Below are positions 12,928 to 24,396 of a DNA stretch of 64,000 nt, piece after piece. The notes below the pieces were generated by a model. That model had not been told where the DNA came from. It was given only the letters and a program-made list of their open reading frames with translations, and ran no database searches. The position numbers and the translations under genes are program-made. Source of the DNA: Macquaria australasica (Eukaryota; Chordata; Actinopteri; Centrarchiformes; Percichthyidae); the NCBI GenBank assembly GCA_005408345.1, contig SEMN01000342.1, positions 444,501 through 508,500 of the forward strand, written 5' to 3'. Numbering within the stretch: position 1 is the stretch's first letter; every line of letters begins with the position of its first letter.

Positions 12928-13260
12928 TTTTCGACTTCACGTGCGTCTCAGTTTCAATATCCAAAATTAAGAGTCAATCAAATCGATCTCCGGGCCGTAT
13001 TGTAAGTATGTTTTTTATTTTGTCCCAGTCACGTAGATAAACCGTCATCCATTCCGAAGCGCTTGACACATTTCTGCAACGTGAGGCCGGCAGAATATGA
13101 CTCCGCCCACTCCGCGATGATTGGACAGGCCAATCCCATATGTCTCGTGTGATTGGATATAGTGTCTGACAGTAGGCGTGTCTAAACGCAGCGGTCTGTC
13201 GTCGGCTTGCTGGCACGTGGCTGTCCATGTTACGCAACAGGGGGACAACAAGCCCGGTGT
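12928..13260 (-). promoter_or_regulatory. per3: Probable per3 promoter and non-coding exon 1, with E-boxes
   Basis: On the minus strand a donor (AAAAG|GTAAAT) at 12928/12927 could end a non-coding first exon. The stretch up to 13260 is much richer in CpG than its flanks. It holds two perfect CACGTG E-boxes (12938-12943 and 13214-13219), a TCACGTA site near 13028 and several CCAAT/ATTGG boxes (13118-13155). E-boxes are the CLOCK-BMAL1 sites through which period genes are driven. The transcription start cannot be fixed from sequence alone. Confidence 0.55.
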
Positions 13261-13429
13261 AGACTGCGCAAGCGCCTACCCACTACAAGGCCGGTGCACC
13301 CACCCCTCCACCACCGGGTGAATAAACAAAGCTTCTACATGGTCCACCTGATGCAGTTCAAACATAAACTTTGATGCCTGTAACAACAAATTTTGACTTT
13401 GATTTCTTTTTCACTTCTTGAATTGTTGT

Positions 13430-13753
13430 TAGTTATCTGATATATTAGATTATTAGGATTATGTTTTTGTTGAATCAAATAGCAAGAATCAGAACTGTTT
13501 TAATAATCTATTGATCATTTCGGCCATTTTTTAAAGCAAGCACGCCAAAACCTCTCCAGCCTCTCAAATGTAAATATTTGCTGGTAAGCCTTGGCCTATG
13601 ATAGTTAATCTTTGGATTTTCGAGCATTGGTCAGACAAAAACGATTTTAAAATGTGGCGCTCAGAAATTAAGGGACATTTTTCCCCACTTTGACATTTTA
13701 TAAACCAATTTGATTGATTGCATGAAAACAATCGTTAGCTGCAGCCCTAATTT
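13430..13753. mobile_element. hAT-type MITE remnant
   Basis: The right end AATCGTTAGCTGCAGCCCTA is the terminal repeat of a very common fish hAT-like MITE, and the interior (ATTGATTGCATGAAAACAAT) fits. The left end is not clear. A related fragment with TCTGTCAATCGACTAATCAG is at about 22,271-22,290. Confidence 0.5.
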
Positions 13754-15240
13754 GGCTACTGAGGTAAACAGGTGGTGTTGGTAATAATAGACCACAACCC
13801 TTTTCTCTATAGAAAGTTCTTAGGAATGCAATGAACATTTGCTGACAATTGTTTTTCTTCCATCTCCCTGGTGTCAATGAGTCAGGTAACAGGAAGTGAG
13901 CTGCTCAGCTGTGTGGATGACCCACTAGATCTGAATTAGTGCAGAAGTATGGCTTATCAGACTCCAACAGAGGAATCAGGGACAGGATACAGCCATCTAT
14001 AATAATGGAACAAGACTAGCTGAGAGACAGCAAGTCCCTCACCTGATTTAGAGAAGAGTAACCTTTGACATTTATTGTCACAGATCAGAAAAAAACAATC
14101 AGATGAGCTTTGTGATTTATGTTAAACCTATTTTATTCAAGCAAAAGGGCATTTAGGGCCAAAGAGTAGAATTGCACTTATTTCCAAATGCACTGGGTCT
14201 CAAATTTCTGGTGTGGACAGGAGAGGATGATAATTCCATGCATCTGTGAAAAAACCTGACCTGTTAAAGCATTTACAGACGCCTTTGAAAGTATTAGTTT
14301 CCTTAATGACTAAAGTTTGGCTATATACTATAAAAATGTTTAAGGACCCATACTTGTTCATTTCAATCATCATGCATGCACTGTGAAGGATGTCTTAAAA
14401 ACTACAGAAAAATGTGACATCAACAGTTCTGCTTGCAGTAATGAAATTCCAGACAGACTGAAATGAATGTACACAGTAATCCCAAATTGTTTGTCTCATT
14501 ACAATACATATTTTTTAATAGGATGGAAGCAACAACAGGGAATGCAATCATCCAGTGTTGGTATGGCATATATATCACACCGTCATTGCCCAACAAAGTT
14601 TTCCTCTACACCCAACCACGCATGACACTCAGCAGCTGTGAGCACCTACACACACAAAAAAATACTATACAGTGTCCCTAAGGTTAGTTCTGCATATAAT
14701 AGATTGCAAAAAAGCTATTGTTAGAGGAATAATAAAACTAAAACATCACACGTGAGAAGTACATTGCATTGACCAGATGGGATAAATGCCAGTGTGACTA
14801 AACAGAAGAATTTAGTAAAAGTTAATAAGGTCAGTTGAACACAGTATTTGTTTGGACAGCGAAAGCGTTCAGAAGGCACAACTCTCTTACTGGCTGGTAT
14901 ACATGATCAACAAGGCATGGCTGTATTTTTGCTATTCTCCATTGGAGAAAGCTATAAAGGCATCTGTCTACTAATATTTTCTTGCTTTTTTGTACTTGAG
15001 TATTTCACAAAAGCAAACTTTCTGGCACATCCTTTAGACGATTCACCACTTTTAACCCAGTGTAGCACTTTAAAAAAAAAGTGAGGCTGTTAAAATATAG
15101 GCACTTAACTTAACACAAACCCATACCAGTTTTTACTGTAGATTATCTAAGTCCTACCTGAGAGGATGATAAACAAGGACAGGTATGATCAGGTGGGTCA
15201 ACAGTGTGTTACTGGTTAGCTTCTTGTTGTCGAGGGACCA
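13754..15240. other. Spacer between per3 and the vamp3 3' end
   Basis: AT-rich sequence with no gene or repeat family that I recognise. A 78-codon frame at 14848-15084 (plus) has no recognisable motif and ends in an A-rich run, so I do not call it. Confidence 0.4.
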
Positions 15241-15252
15241 ATGAAATTCCTC

Positions 15253-15258
15253 TTTATT
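15253..15258 (-). terminator. vamp3: vamp3 polyadenylation signal (AATAAA)
   Basis: This is the first AATAAA I found on the minus strand downstream of the vamp3 stop codon, about 800 bases past it. Use of this signal is inferred. Confidence 0.5.
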
Positions 15259-16055
15259 AAATCCAAAATCAAATGTCTTACACAGAAAACTCAATTAGCA
15301 CCCAACCATGTGCATAAATAAAATAAGGCATTGGATCCCATAATTTCCTGGTCAATTTTAACCATTCATAAAATGACAGACCAGCAACTATTTTAAAAAT
15401 AGAGAAGAAAAATCTAAATTTTGCCACTCTGAAAAGAACAAATGTGTATGTGTTGGAAAGGGGCATCTCTTTAATGATATGCAGGGTTACTGTTACAATA
15501 TAAACTAACACAGAACAGCATATCTTCAAAGGCACTTCTCTTAGCTTGGCACACAAAATCAATGGCTATTAATAGAACATAAAAAAAGTAAATATAAGTT
15601 GAGGAGAGTTTACAACAGTATTCTTCACTTCTAGTCCTGAGGTTGGAGTGTGTGTGTGTGTGCATGTGTACTTTGTCATACTGTCAAAGATGATTCATTT
15701 ATACAGGTTTCAGATGAGAATGATCAACCTGTTTCTGTATGTATGTGTCTGTTTTCTTTGGCAAATGACATGGAACTCTAATACAAGTTTAGTGATGTCT
15801 GGTATGGTGTAGTAATGCAGGGTCAAACTCTGGTATTATCACAATCCTTTACTCAGGCGCATGTGAAAACACGCATGCATGCACACACGGCAAACCAGGA
15901 CAAGGAATGAAGACCCCCTGCAAGAGGGGGAAAATGTTGTGGAGCTCAGTAGCCAGAAATCATGTGACGTCTTCCTCTGAGACATTAATTATACACATTG
16001 CTCCTCTCCTCTTCTTCATTGTTTCCTCCACTCCTCCTCCTCTTGTTGCCGTTTT

Positions 16056-19000
16056 TTACGAGTAACTCCAAACTGTGAATGAAGTAGGTAGGACATTTTT
16101 AGATGAAAGACTTCTACAAACTAATTACTTTTATCAAGGGATATCTGTAACTGTAATAACTAACAAAATGATCTCTAATTTAAATATACTGTTTATTATT
16201 AACATTCTGTATACAGATATCAACATCATCAATCCAGATCAAACTGAAATCTCTGTAAAGTCATTATATGCAGATGGTTACACTTTATATTAAGGGCTAT
16301 GAGCAGTAACTTGTCAATGACAAGCTTCTCTAACCACAGACTTGATACTCACTGATAATGATGATGATGATGATGACTATGACAGCTATCAGGATGGCCC
16401 ACATCTGCAAGGGGTAGAGCAAATTCAGTGCCACACAAATTCACTGGAATTAAGATGTCTAATTACTGAGAGAAAAGTTTGTTATCATTTGCAAGACTTG
16501 TATGTTTGTTTCACTGGTTCACTATAAGTGGTACCTGTATATACTGTATGTTGTGTAGTCAAACAATGTATCTTTGGTGCTGCTAAAATTAAACTATTCA
16601 TTGGGTGAACATGAAATGCCATTTAAGGACAAGGATTTTTCAAGACCAATATAATTCAGACCACTTCCAGCTTAGAGACTTCTTGTATGGAGTTAATCAG
16701 TTAGTTATTTCATTTACATTAGTGGAAAAAAGGGGGTGTGTTTGTTGGACCAAACTGTGTGTAGGCACCTTGCAGTTCTTCCACCAGTACTTCCTTTTCA
16801 GCTTAGCAGCACTGGTCTCGAACTGGGAGGCTCCAGCCTGCAGCGCGTCTGCTCTGTCATCCAGTTCGGACAGCTTCTGGTCACGTTCCAGCACTTTGTC
16901 CACATTAACACGCATAATATCCACCACCTACTCACACCCACAAACAAGAACAAAACACTTGGTTTAACATCGGTCGGTTGGTGTAGTGGATCTGAAAGTT
17001 GGGTAATCATGACTAGACCTCATTGAAGACCAACCAAACACTCTCTTAATTAGTTCTTTCAGAATTAATACAGCACAAAGAATAGATTGGAAATGCACAA
17101 ATATACTGCACATACAGAATGACGACATCAATGCTTTAAGTGTTAAGTAACCTCTAACAACGTTACCTAACAAAACCACCAATCAAGAGAGTTCACACAT
17201 GACAAGGTAAAATGATAATTATAAAAATATTACATACACACACTTCTGTTTAATAAGAGTTCACCTAGAATCAGACAGGCATGCGCGTCCACACATTATC
17301 ACAGAACACACATAACCCACATGTTCCACTGCTCCACAAACCCCACTATTGCCCCTCCCCTCAGACAGAGCGGCAGGGTGGAGAGGAGTGTGTAGGCCCA
17401 TGCAGGCTTACATAACCATGGAGACAGTGATTATATAAACTTCTGACAGCCAATAGGAAGCCAATTGGAACAAATTGGAGAGAGGGAGAACAGGATTAAG
17501 CGTGAAACCATATGAGGAGCGAGACTTGGCAGCCATTTTTTCCTGGTGGCCTCGCCGGCATGGTTTTGAATATAATTTCTAAAAACTGGAGAAGAAATGG
17601 CTTTCACGTGAAAGTGCATGTGAAATGACATGCAGAGGTAGAGTGTTGGAGAGCTACTGATTCCACATTGCAGTGATTCATGACACTGCTGCCAAGGGTT
17701 ATGCAAGTCTCTGCTTGAGACAGACGTCAAGGAAGAATGGAGTCAGAGTGGCTGCAGACAGAGAGAGGGGGGAGAGACTGGAGTTCAATGATAAGAGAGG
17801 GCTAGGTTAGAGAAATTATGTGCGCTGGGACTAGGTAGAATTGCCCCTGAAATTTGAAAGAAGGTGTACAAATAAACATGCCTTGCCTAGATTGCATGAT
17901 TTGAAAATTAAGAATAATAAGTCCAGTAACTTCATGAATAATATTTGACATGGGGCTGTGTTAAATGGTCTCTTATGTGGGAGCTTTCTTTAAAAATGAT
18001 AAACACAAATCAAGAAGTTGTGTTTTCCTAATGGTAGGGCATTTATTGAGATCATAAATTTATTTTTGGGGATTATTATCAACATCAACCAGCGTGAAAA
18101 TATAAATTTGGAGCTTTAACTGGACCTCGTAAACCAATAATCAGAGACGTGACATACCTCATCCACCTGGGCCTGCGTCTGCTGCAAGCGCCTGTTCCCT
18201 GACGCTGCGCCAGAACCTTCTGGATCGAGGGCTGACCTGATGAAATGATGAAAATTAAGTGCAGATATTAGCTTTCTATGAGATTTCACAAAAATGTTTT
18301 TTGCATACCACGTCACTCAATCTGCACCTAGGAAAAAAAAAAAAGACTAAGACTAATAACAGCTAAGATAAGTGGAAGCAAACATCCTAACCACAAATTG
18401 CAAAAATCTATTAATTTCACACTTAGCCTCTGGTCCATCCCATAGCTACATAAGATCTGAATCACAGTCAATGCCACCAAAAAAAACAAAAACAAACAAA
18501 CAAATGAACCAATGAGCACACACCAGCGACTTTACAAGTTAATTTAAAGAAATACTGCAGCTGAAAATAGTCTAATATTCAACCTACATACCTTAGCCCT
18601 ACCTGTATTACCCTATATTACGACAAACCAAGTGTCACTCTAAAGCAGGCAGCCGAGGGTATTGCTGCCGGTATCTTTTTCTCTGTTTTGGCCATTTTGT
18701 TATAAACAGTTTAGCTACATAGCTTAATACAGTAGAATTCAGTATCAAGAGAAATCTCTCAAAAGAAACAAAGCAGAAATTAGGACAGTACATTCATTTA
18801 GTATTTCATCCTCCCTTGACGCAGAATTATGTCATTGTTGGTCATTAAATTAAATTAAATGTCAAATTGTTCAAAATGTGAAAAATTGTTGTAAAAAGAC
18901 ATCAAGAAAGGTTGGCTCTGTGTTAGGCTGCATTCAGATAGAATCAGGCGCTGCGGCCTCTCATTCATTTGAACGGGGGTAGTGCGCTCAGGCTGCGGCG

Positions 19001-22000
19001 GAGCAGGCCATAGGGGGTGCCGGGAAAAAAAACAAAACAGCAAAAAACATTAAAACAGATTCAACTTTTGGAGAAATGCAACCAATGTCACGCTGCGGCA
19101 GCCAATCACGCCAGCGATCAGACAGGAAGACACCCAGGTGAAGATGAACCTTGTTTACCATGTAGCACTGTGGCATTCCGCTGTTTACCGAGCAACTGTG
19201 AAGATGGAAGAGACTGATCGATTGGCGCCGTGATGACTGTATATCAACTGTTTGACCCTGCCACGAGGGAGTACAAAGATGTCAAGCTGGTTAGTATCTG
19301 ACACCACCACACAACCCTGTGCTAATCATCACAATGCCTGATTCTGTCTGAATATAGCCTTAGAGGTGAATGTCTGCTATGCAGCACAACCTCCAATTTG
19401 AGGGAGCTCATGGAGAGGCCCGTGCAATGACAGGTGGGGAATTCCAGCTGTGTGTTTTATGTGAATATTTACATTGCACTATTTTGATCCTCTGTCAATA
19501 ACTGCACTCATTAAGCGCATTCACATTTCTTAACATGTAATGTTCATGTCTGTGTGGTGGCTGAAGTGTGACAAAAAAAAAAATCATGAGAACTGGGGTG
19601 GATAATATATGAAATGGGGGTCATTTGTAAAGCAAGAATTCACTAGATGGTGATATAGCGTGGGACGCCCTAAGATTCGCTGCAGGATCAATGCTTCAGT
19701 CAAATAATCAAGAATAGATAGCTGGGTGAAATGCATGGAAAAAGTGAACCACTGTGCAATTCGGACATAACGTAGTGCACCCAGCCCATATCAAAATGCA
19801 AGGATGCCTCTGAATTCTTATTTCTGAAGTTTGTTATTTCATAACAACTTGGGGAGATTGCTCTAAACAAGGACACAAATATTAACTAGAACAAGGAAAT
19901 TATACTTTTAACTTTAATTATGTATTCAGGATTTCTAGATTTGACATGCATTCCTTGTTCCTTGCAGCCCTTTTTGCAGTGATTAGCTACTGCCACCCTC
20001 TGACTTAAGACAGCATTGCTCTGCAGCCACACTTCTCAAGACAGACAATAGATAACTGAAATTGGGAGGATGGATTGAAGGTGTTTACACCAAAATGTAT
20101 GACTCAGTTTACAGCATGTACTCAGAGTAAAAGACAGCCAGGACAGGTGTAGATGGATCACTTTATTATTGTTATGTTATTGCACACAGTAAGCAGACAC
20201 ACCCATGTATACTAAAATGCAAACACAAAAACCACAAAACTATGTTTGAAACATCCCTTATCGTCTCTTGTGACAAACAAAGTTACAAATTAACATATGC
20301 TCATCAAATTAAAAAATCAGACTCATTAAATCAAGGTATGGAACAAAAGTGAGAGCTAAAAAGGCTGAAATTACACCTACAACAACCTTCTGACCAGGAC
20401 ACTGCTGACAAACCCTCACAGCCTCTCTCTTATTGCTCCTGGTATTACAGAGAGGGGGTTGTTCTTAATTTTACAATTAAACCAATAAGAAGAAAATATG
20501 GTTATGTTAGACATACTATATATTTGTTTCCAAACATAATAGTGACTGGGTACAGATGGATGAGGAAGCAGAGTGCAGCAGCAAAGGACACATTTCTGCA
20601 TTTTCCAGCCAACTACTTCCTCCACTCTCTCCAAAACCCCAGTGAATTTACAAACCCTAGCCTCACATGGGATAGAAAAGGTATCAAGAACCAGGAAATT
20701 AGAGAAACAGATAAGGGAGCATACTATCTGTGCTTTGGCTTAGTATCAATTAGGGCTGGGCGATAAAACGATAACTATAATTATTGTGATATAATTTTCC
20801 CTTAATATAAATATAACAAATGTTCAATAAATGTTGGATATAATTAAACCACCCATACACCAGGAGAGGGGGGCGCTAATGTACCTTAAACGCTAGTTGC
20901 CACCTGCCAAACAAGAAGATGAAGAAGAGCCAATCACAGTCTATAATGGGGGCCAGCCTATATTTGTTCATGTCGACCACACCCCCGGCCATTACTGGAG
21001 ACCCGGATTTTAATTGACTGCTGGTTTTTATTTGAGGAAATATGGTATTTACAATTCAACAAAAACAGAGCAAACTGAGCCAATGACAAGTGCCAGCTAA
21101 GATGGGCAACGCCACAAACCTGTTTAATGATTTGAAACAATATCACCCATTCGAACATGCAGAAAGTAAGAAATTACAGTACCTCAGATTTGTGAAATGT
21201 TCCGCTGCTTGGCAAGTGTTTGTCATGTTCTGACAATAAAGAATAGTTTAAAACCACAAGGAACCACCTGGTTTCAACTTTCACTCAGGAGCAAAAATCA
21301 GCCTTGAACTTGAAAGAAATAATGATTTGACATTTTCAGTGATAATTAACTATATCGACTGATAGTGGAAAAAAAATGTTTTTGTCCATATTGCTCTGCC
21401 CTAGTATCAATATGTGAACGATGACATGTACACTGCCGCATAACCAAACCTATTTGTTACTGCCACAGAGCAGAGTGGCTGAGAGAGAGTGTAAACATCA
21501 CAGCCAGCCAGAGTGTACAAACATCTGTCAGCATTTCAGAGGTGATGGCAGCTGATGCCCCCAACACACTGCTAGGTTTAAACAGCACAGGAAGGAACAC
21601 ATCACAGTCAATAGAAATTTCACTGATATACTGGTATGCTAGTAGGCCTAACCTACTTCATTTCCTGAAGAAAAACAATCCATGACGTAAATCCTTCCAA
21701 AAGGAAGACAAACACCAAACCCAACCATGGTGAACCCCAAGTTTACTGCCACAAGTTGAATTTATATTTCTATTTTTGAGTATTTAATATCCAGTGGAGG
21801 TTTTGGTGGAAAATGATTTTCCATTTTCATTAATCATTTTATTTTAGCTTAAAAGGTGATACAAATGTAAAATGATAAACCTCAAAAACACACAAAACGA
21901 CACCCAGGCTATTAAAAACAAACAACTGCAGGTATCACACATTTCCTGCACGTGTGTCAATATTACAGCGATAATACTTTCAATTACTGTAGATGGCACA

Positions 22001-23931
22001 CCTTGCCATGTCTATGTCTGCATCTGTTTTAACTTGCTGCTGCTGTAAGTGCCCTAGTCTTTTGGTGTTCAAGGTTGGACTGCAGGTCTAAAAGTGCAGG
22101 TGTGAGGCCTGAGCAACAGCCCAAAACCCAAAGATATGTAGTTTACAATCATCGAACACTAAGAAAAACAGAATAATTCACATTTGAGAAGCTGAAACCT
22201 GTGAATCTTTGTTCTTTTTACACAATAAATTACTTTAAATGATTAATCGCTTCTCAAAACAGTTAATTTTCTGTCAATCGACTAATCAGTTAGTAACTAC
22301 TGCTGCCTGTTAACACACCTGATAACGCACTTTTACTGCAATGTCAGTGTATAGATGTACCCCTCCAACTTGTATTTTTACCAAATCTGACTTTTTCTGT
22401 AGAATTTCAATTCTTTATGAGCATATCTTCTATTGGCCTTTTACACAGCAGACAATCAGACTTGTCATAGCACAAAAGGCACAGGTGTAATCAACATGAA
22501 TGATGACTCCATTGCATTTAAGTGCTCCAGTAAGTCATGCCAGGTGAGCCAGCTTGCACAATAACAGCCGGAAACGGGCTGAAATAAATAGACTACAGCA
22601 ATCATTTACAATCATAGTTGAGGTACATGAATTTGTCTATACGCGTAGTTTCTCTACTGCATTGTAGAAGAGAAAAAAAATATTGTAAAGCGTACAAAGT
22701 CAGGTGGTTAAGATCATGTGTCATGTATCGTGTACTGTGCCTGTCTTGTGCATCATACTGAACCGTTAGATGATTGCATCACCTTAGGCTGAGCAATGTC
22801 AAACATTTTGACTTTACAAAAAAACATGATGAATGAAATCCCTATTAAATGGTTCATGCAATCCTGACGTTATAAAATCGTGCCTGTAACACTGTTGATT
22901 CAATCAAAACATCATTCTGTCAATTACAGAAAGGATATGCAAAATGAGATAGCTAAGCTCTGAAAAAGTCCCTTTGACTTATCACTAAAACTTTGGTTAC
23001 AATGCCTCTTGAATATTTTACACCTGGATCCATCTTCAACAAGGATTAACATCACCCAAACAAGTACTATGCAATTATGGATGGAACTGATCATGGCTGC
23101 AAAATAACTCGAAAAAATCGAGGTTCTTGACTTGCACTTGTACATTTTGAACATATTATTACAATATTATTTGTACAGACATCCCGTGTAGGGTGGGGTA
23201 AGGGTGGGGTGGGAATGGAGGGAGGTTAATGGAAACAGGGAAAGAGATTTTTAAAAAGAGATTTGGCTTGCGCTATATTCCTATTGTAACATGACCAAAG
23301 TTCGATAAACAGTGAGTAATAAAAATAAAACATCACTCCGTCCTACTTACACCACTTTAACGACCTTCTTAGTTATTCAATTATTGACTACGAAGAACAG
23401 ATAGGTCAGCCATCAATGCATTTCCTGTTTTAAAATTGGCATGTTGCCACCAATTGTGCTCAAATAGTAGTGATTTCCAAACCACTACTAAACTACAAAC
23501 TGTTTAGCTTGTTTTTAACTGTATACGTAGGTAGTCGCTAGGTCAACCAACCCGGATCCGGAGGAAAGGCTAGCTTGTGACCATAGACGAAAAACTAGCA
23601 TAAAGCTCATTGTCTAACATTAATATTTACGCCGCTGTGGACGTCGTATACGCCTGACATGTATGTTTTCTTTTAATTGTCTACTTAACTATCAAAGGGA
23701 CGCTGATATAGTTCGTGTTGGGCAAAGTTACCAAGCTCTAATGTGCCGCTGCCACAGCTAGCTTAGCTTAAAATGTCGAAAACTAACGTCCTAGCACTTG
23801 TTGCATGCTAGTAGCAAAGTTTTGGGCGTTGCTTTTCCCCCCCCTGTGATCCTGTTTCACCCAACTACCCGGGGAGTTCGACAGAGTAACATCTGATTTG
23901 TACATTTGGTAGAAACATAACAGACTTACAT
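16056..23931 (-). CDS. vamp3: Vesicle-associated membrane protein 3 (cellubrevin), complete
   Basis: Exons: 23931-23930 (only A and T of the start codon), 18236-18158, 16927-16769, 16404-16353, 16072-16056. The product is 102 residues; human VAMP3 has 100. After a short variable N-terminus (MSALDPEGSGAASG) comes NRRLQQTQAQVDE, then the R-SNARE motif (VNVDKVLERDQKLSELDDRA) with its zero-layer Arg, KLKRKYWWKNCK, an isoleucine-rich membrane anchor (MWAILIAVIV plus an Ile run) and a short tail (WSYS). VAMP3 is a tail-anchored v-SNARE of recycling endosomes that pairs with syntaxin and SNAP proteins for fusion. KNCK followed by MWAI separates it from VAMP2 (KNLK-MM). The start is set by an AAT|GTAAGT donor whose AT joins the first G of exon 2; A at -3 suits initiation. 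Confidence 0.93.
18926..19359. mobile_element. PIF/Harbinger-type element with TTA target duplication
   Basis: The terminal inverted repeats of 24 bases (GGCTGCATTCAGATAGAATC... at the left end) agree at 21 of 24 positions. The unit is flanked by TTA on both sides (18923-18925 and 19360-19362), the 3-bp duplication of PIF/Harbinger transposons. The right interior on the plus strand reads LFDPATREYKDVKL before a possible donor. This resembles the start of a MADF domain, the type of DNA-binding protein carried by Harbinger elements. Confidence 0.7.
20751..21403. mobile_element. hAT non-autonomous element (653 bp) with intact 8-bp target duplication
   Basis: The left end TAGGGCTGGGCGATA and the inverted right end TAGGGCAGAGCAATA agree at 12 of 15 positions. 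A perfect 8-bp direct repeat, GTATCAAT, flanks the unit at 20743-20750 and 21404-21411. No transposase frame is present. Confidence 0.85.
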
Positions 23932-24060
23932 TGTGAAATGAAATGTCGCTGTTTCGTGTCCGTAAGATGAAGCTCTCAGTGCCAAGTCGTAACAGTTACA
24001 GCCGTCCGTTGTTACGCTGCCTTCCCGTGCTATCGGAAATAGTGAGTATAATACGTATGC
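23932..24060 (-). promoter_or_regulatory. vamp3: vamp3 5' leader and probable promoter
   Basis: The sequence just upstream of the vamp3 start codon, to higher coordinates on the minus strand, is richer in CpG than the flanks. I see no TATA box. The small plus-strand frame starting at 23943 is a shadow of this stretch. Confidence 0.45.
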
Positions 24061-24396
24061 AAACGACGATGCAATTAATGTACCAAATAAAACAAGAGTG
24101 GGAATTTTCTTTTCTGTTCGATATACGAAGATGTAATGACAATTGATATTAAGATAAGGTAGTCTATGGAATAACTTTTAGCACAATTCATATATAAAAG
24201 CTAAATTGTAAGGCCAATTTCTCTTTTTGTATTATTCCCTATTCACTGTGTAATAATGCACAAAGTGACTTTGTGCTACTTGATTTCCCAAATAAAATAT
24301 TATCCGAAAACCCGCTCATGTTTTGTGGTATTTTTTGTTATTTGATTAGAAGGCTCTTATTTAGTACTTGAACGTAAACGTCTGAGCTTACGATGG

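Larger units (their letters stand above)
18237..23929. other. vamp3: vamp3 intron 1 (5.7 kb)
   Basis: It separates the start codon from the rest of the gene. It contains a Harbinger-type element (18926-19359), a hAT element (20751-21403) and a hAT-family fragment near 22,270. A CpG-containing stretch at about 23,520-23,900 lies just downstream of exon 1. No other coding exon is supported. Confidence 0.6.

Noticed and set aside
23943..24146. Plus-strand frame of 67 codons
   Set aside because: It overlaps the leader and promoter of vamp3 on the other strand and has no family resemblance.
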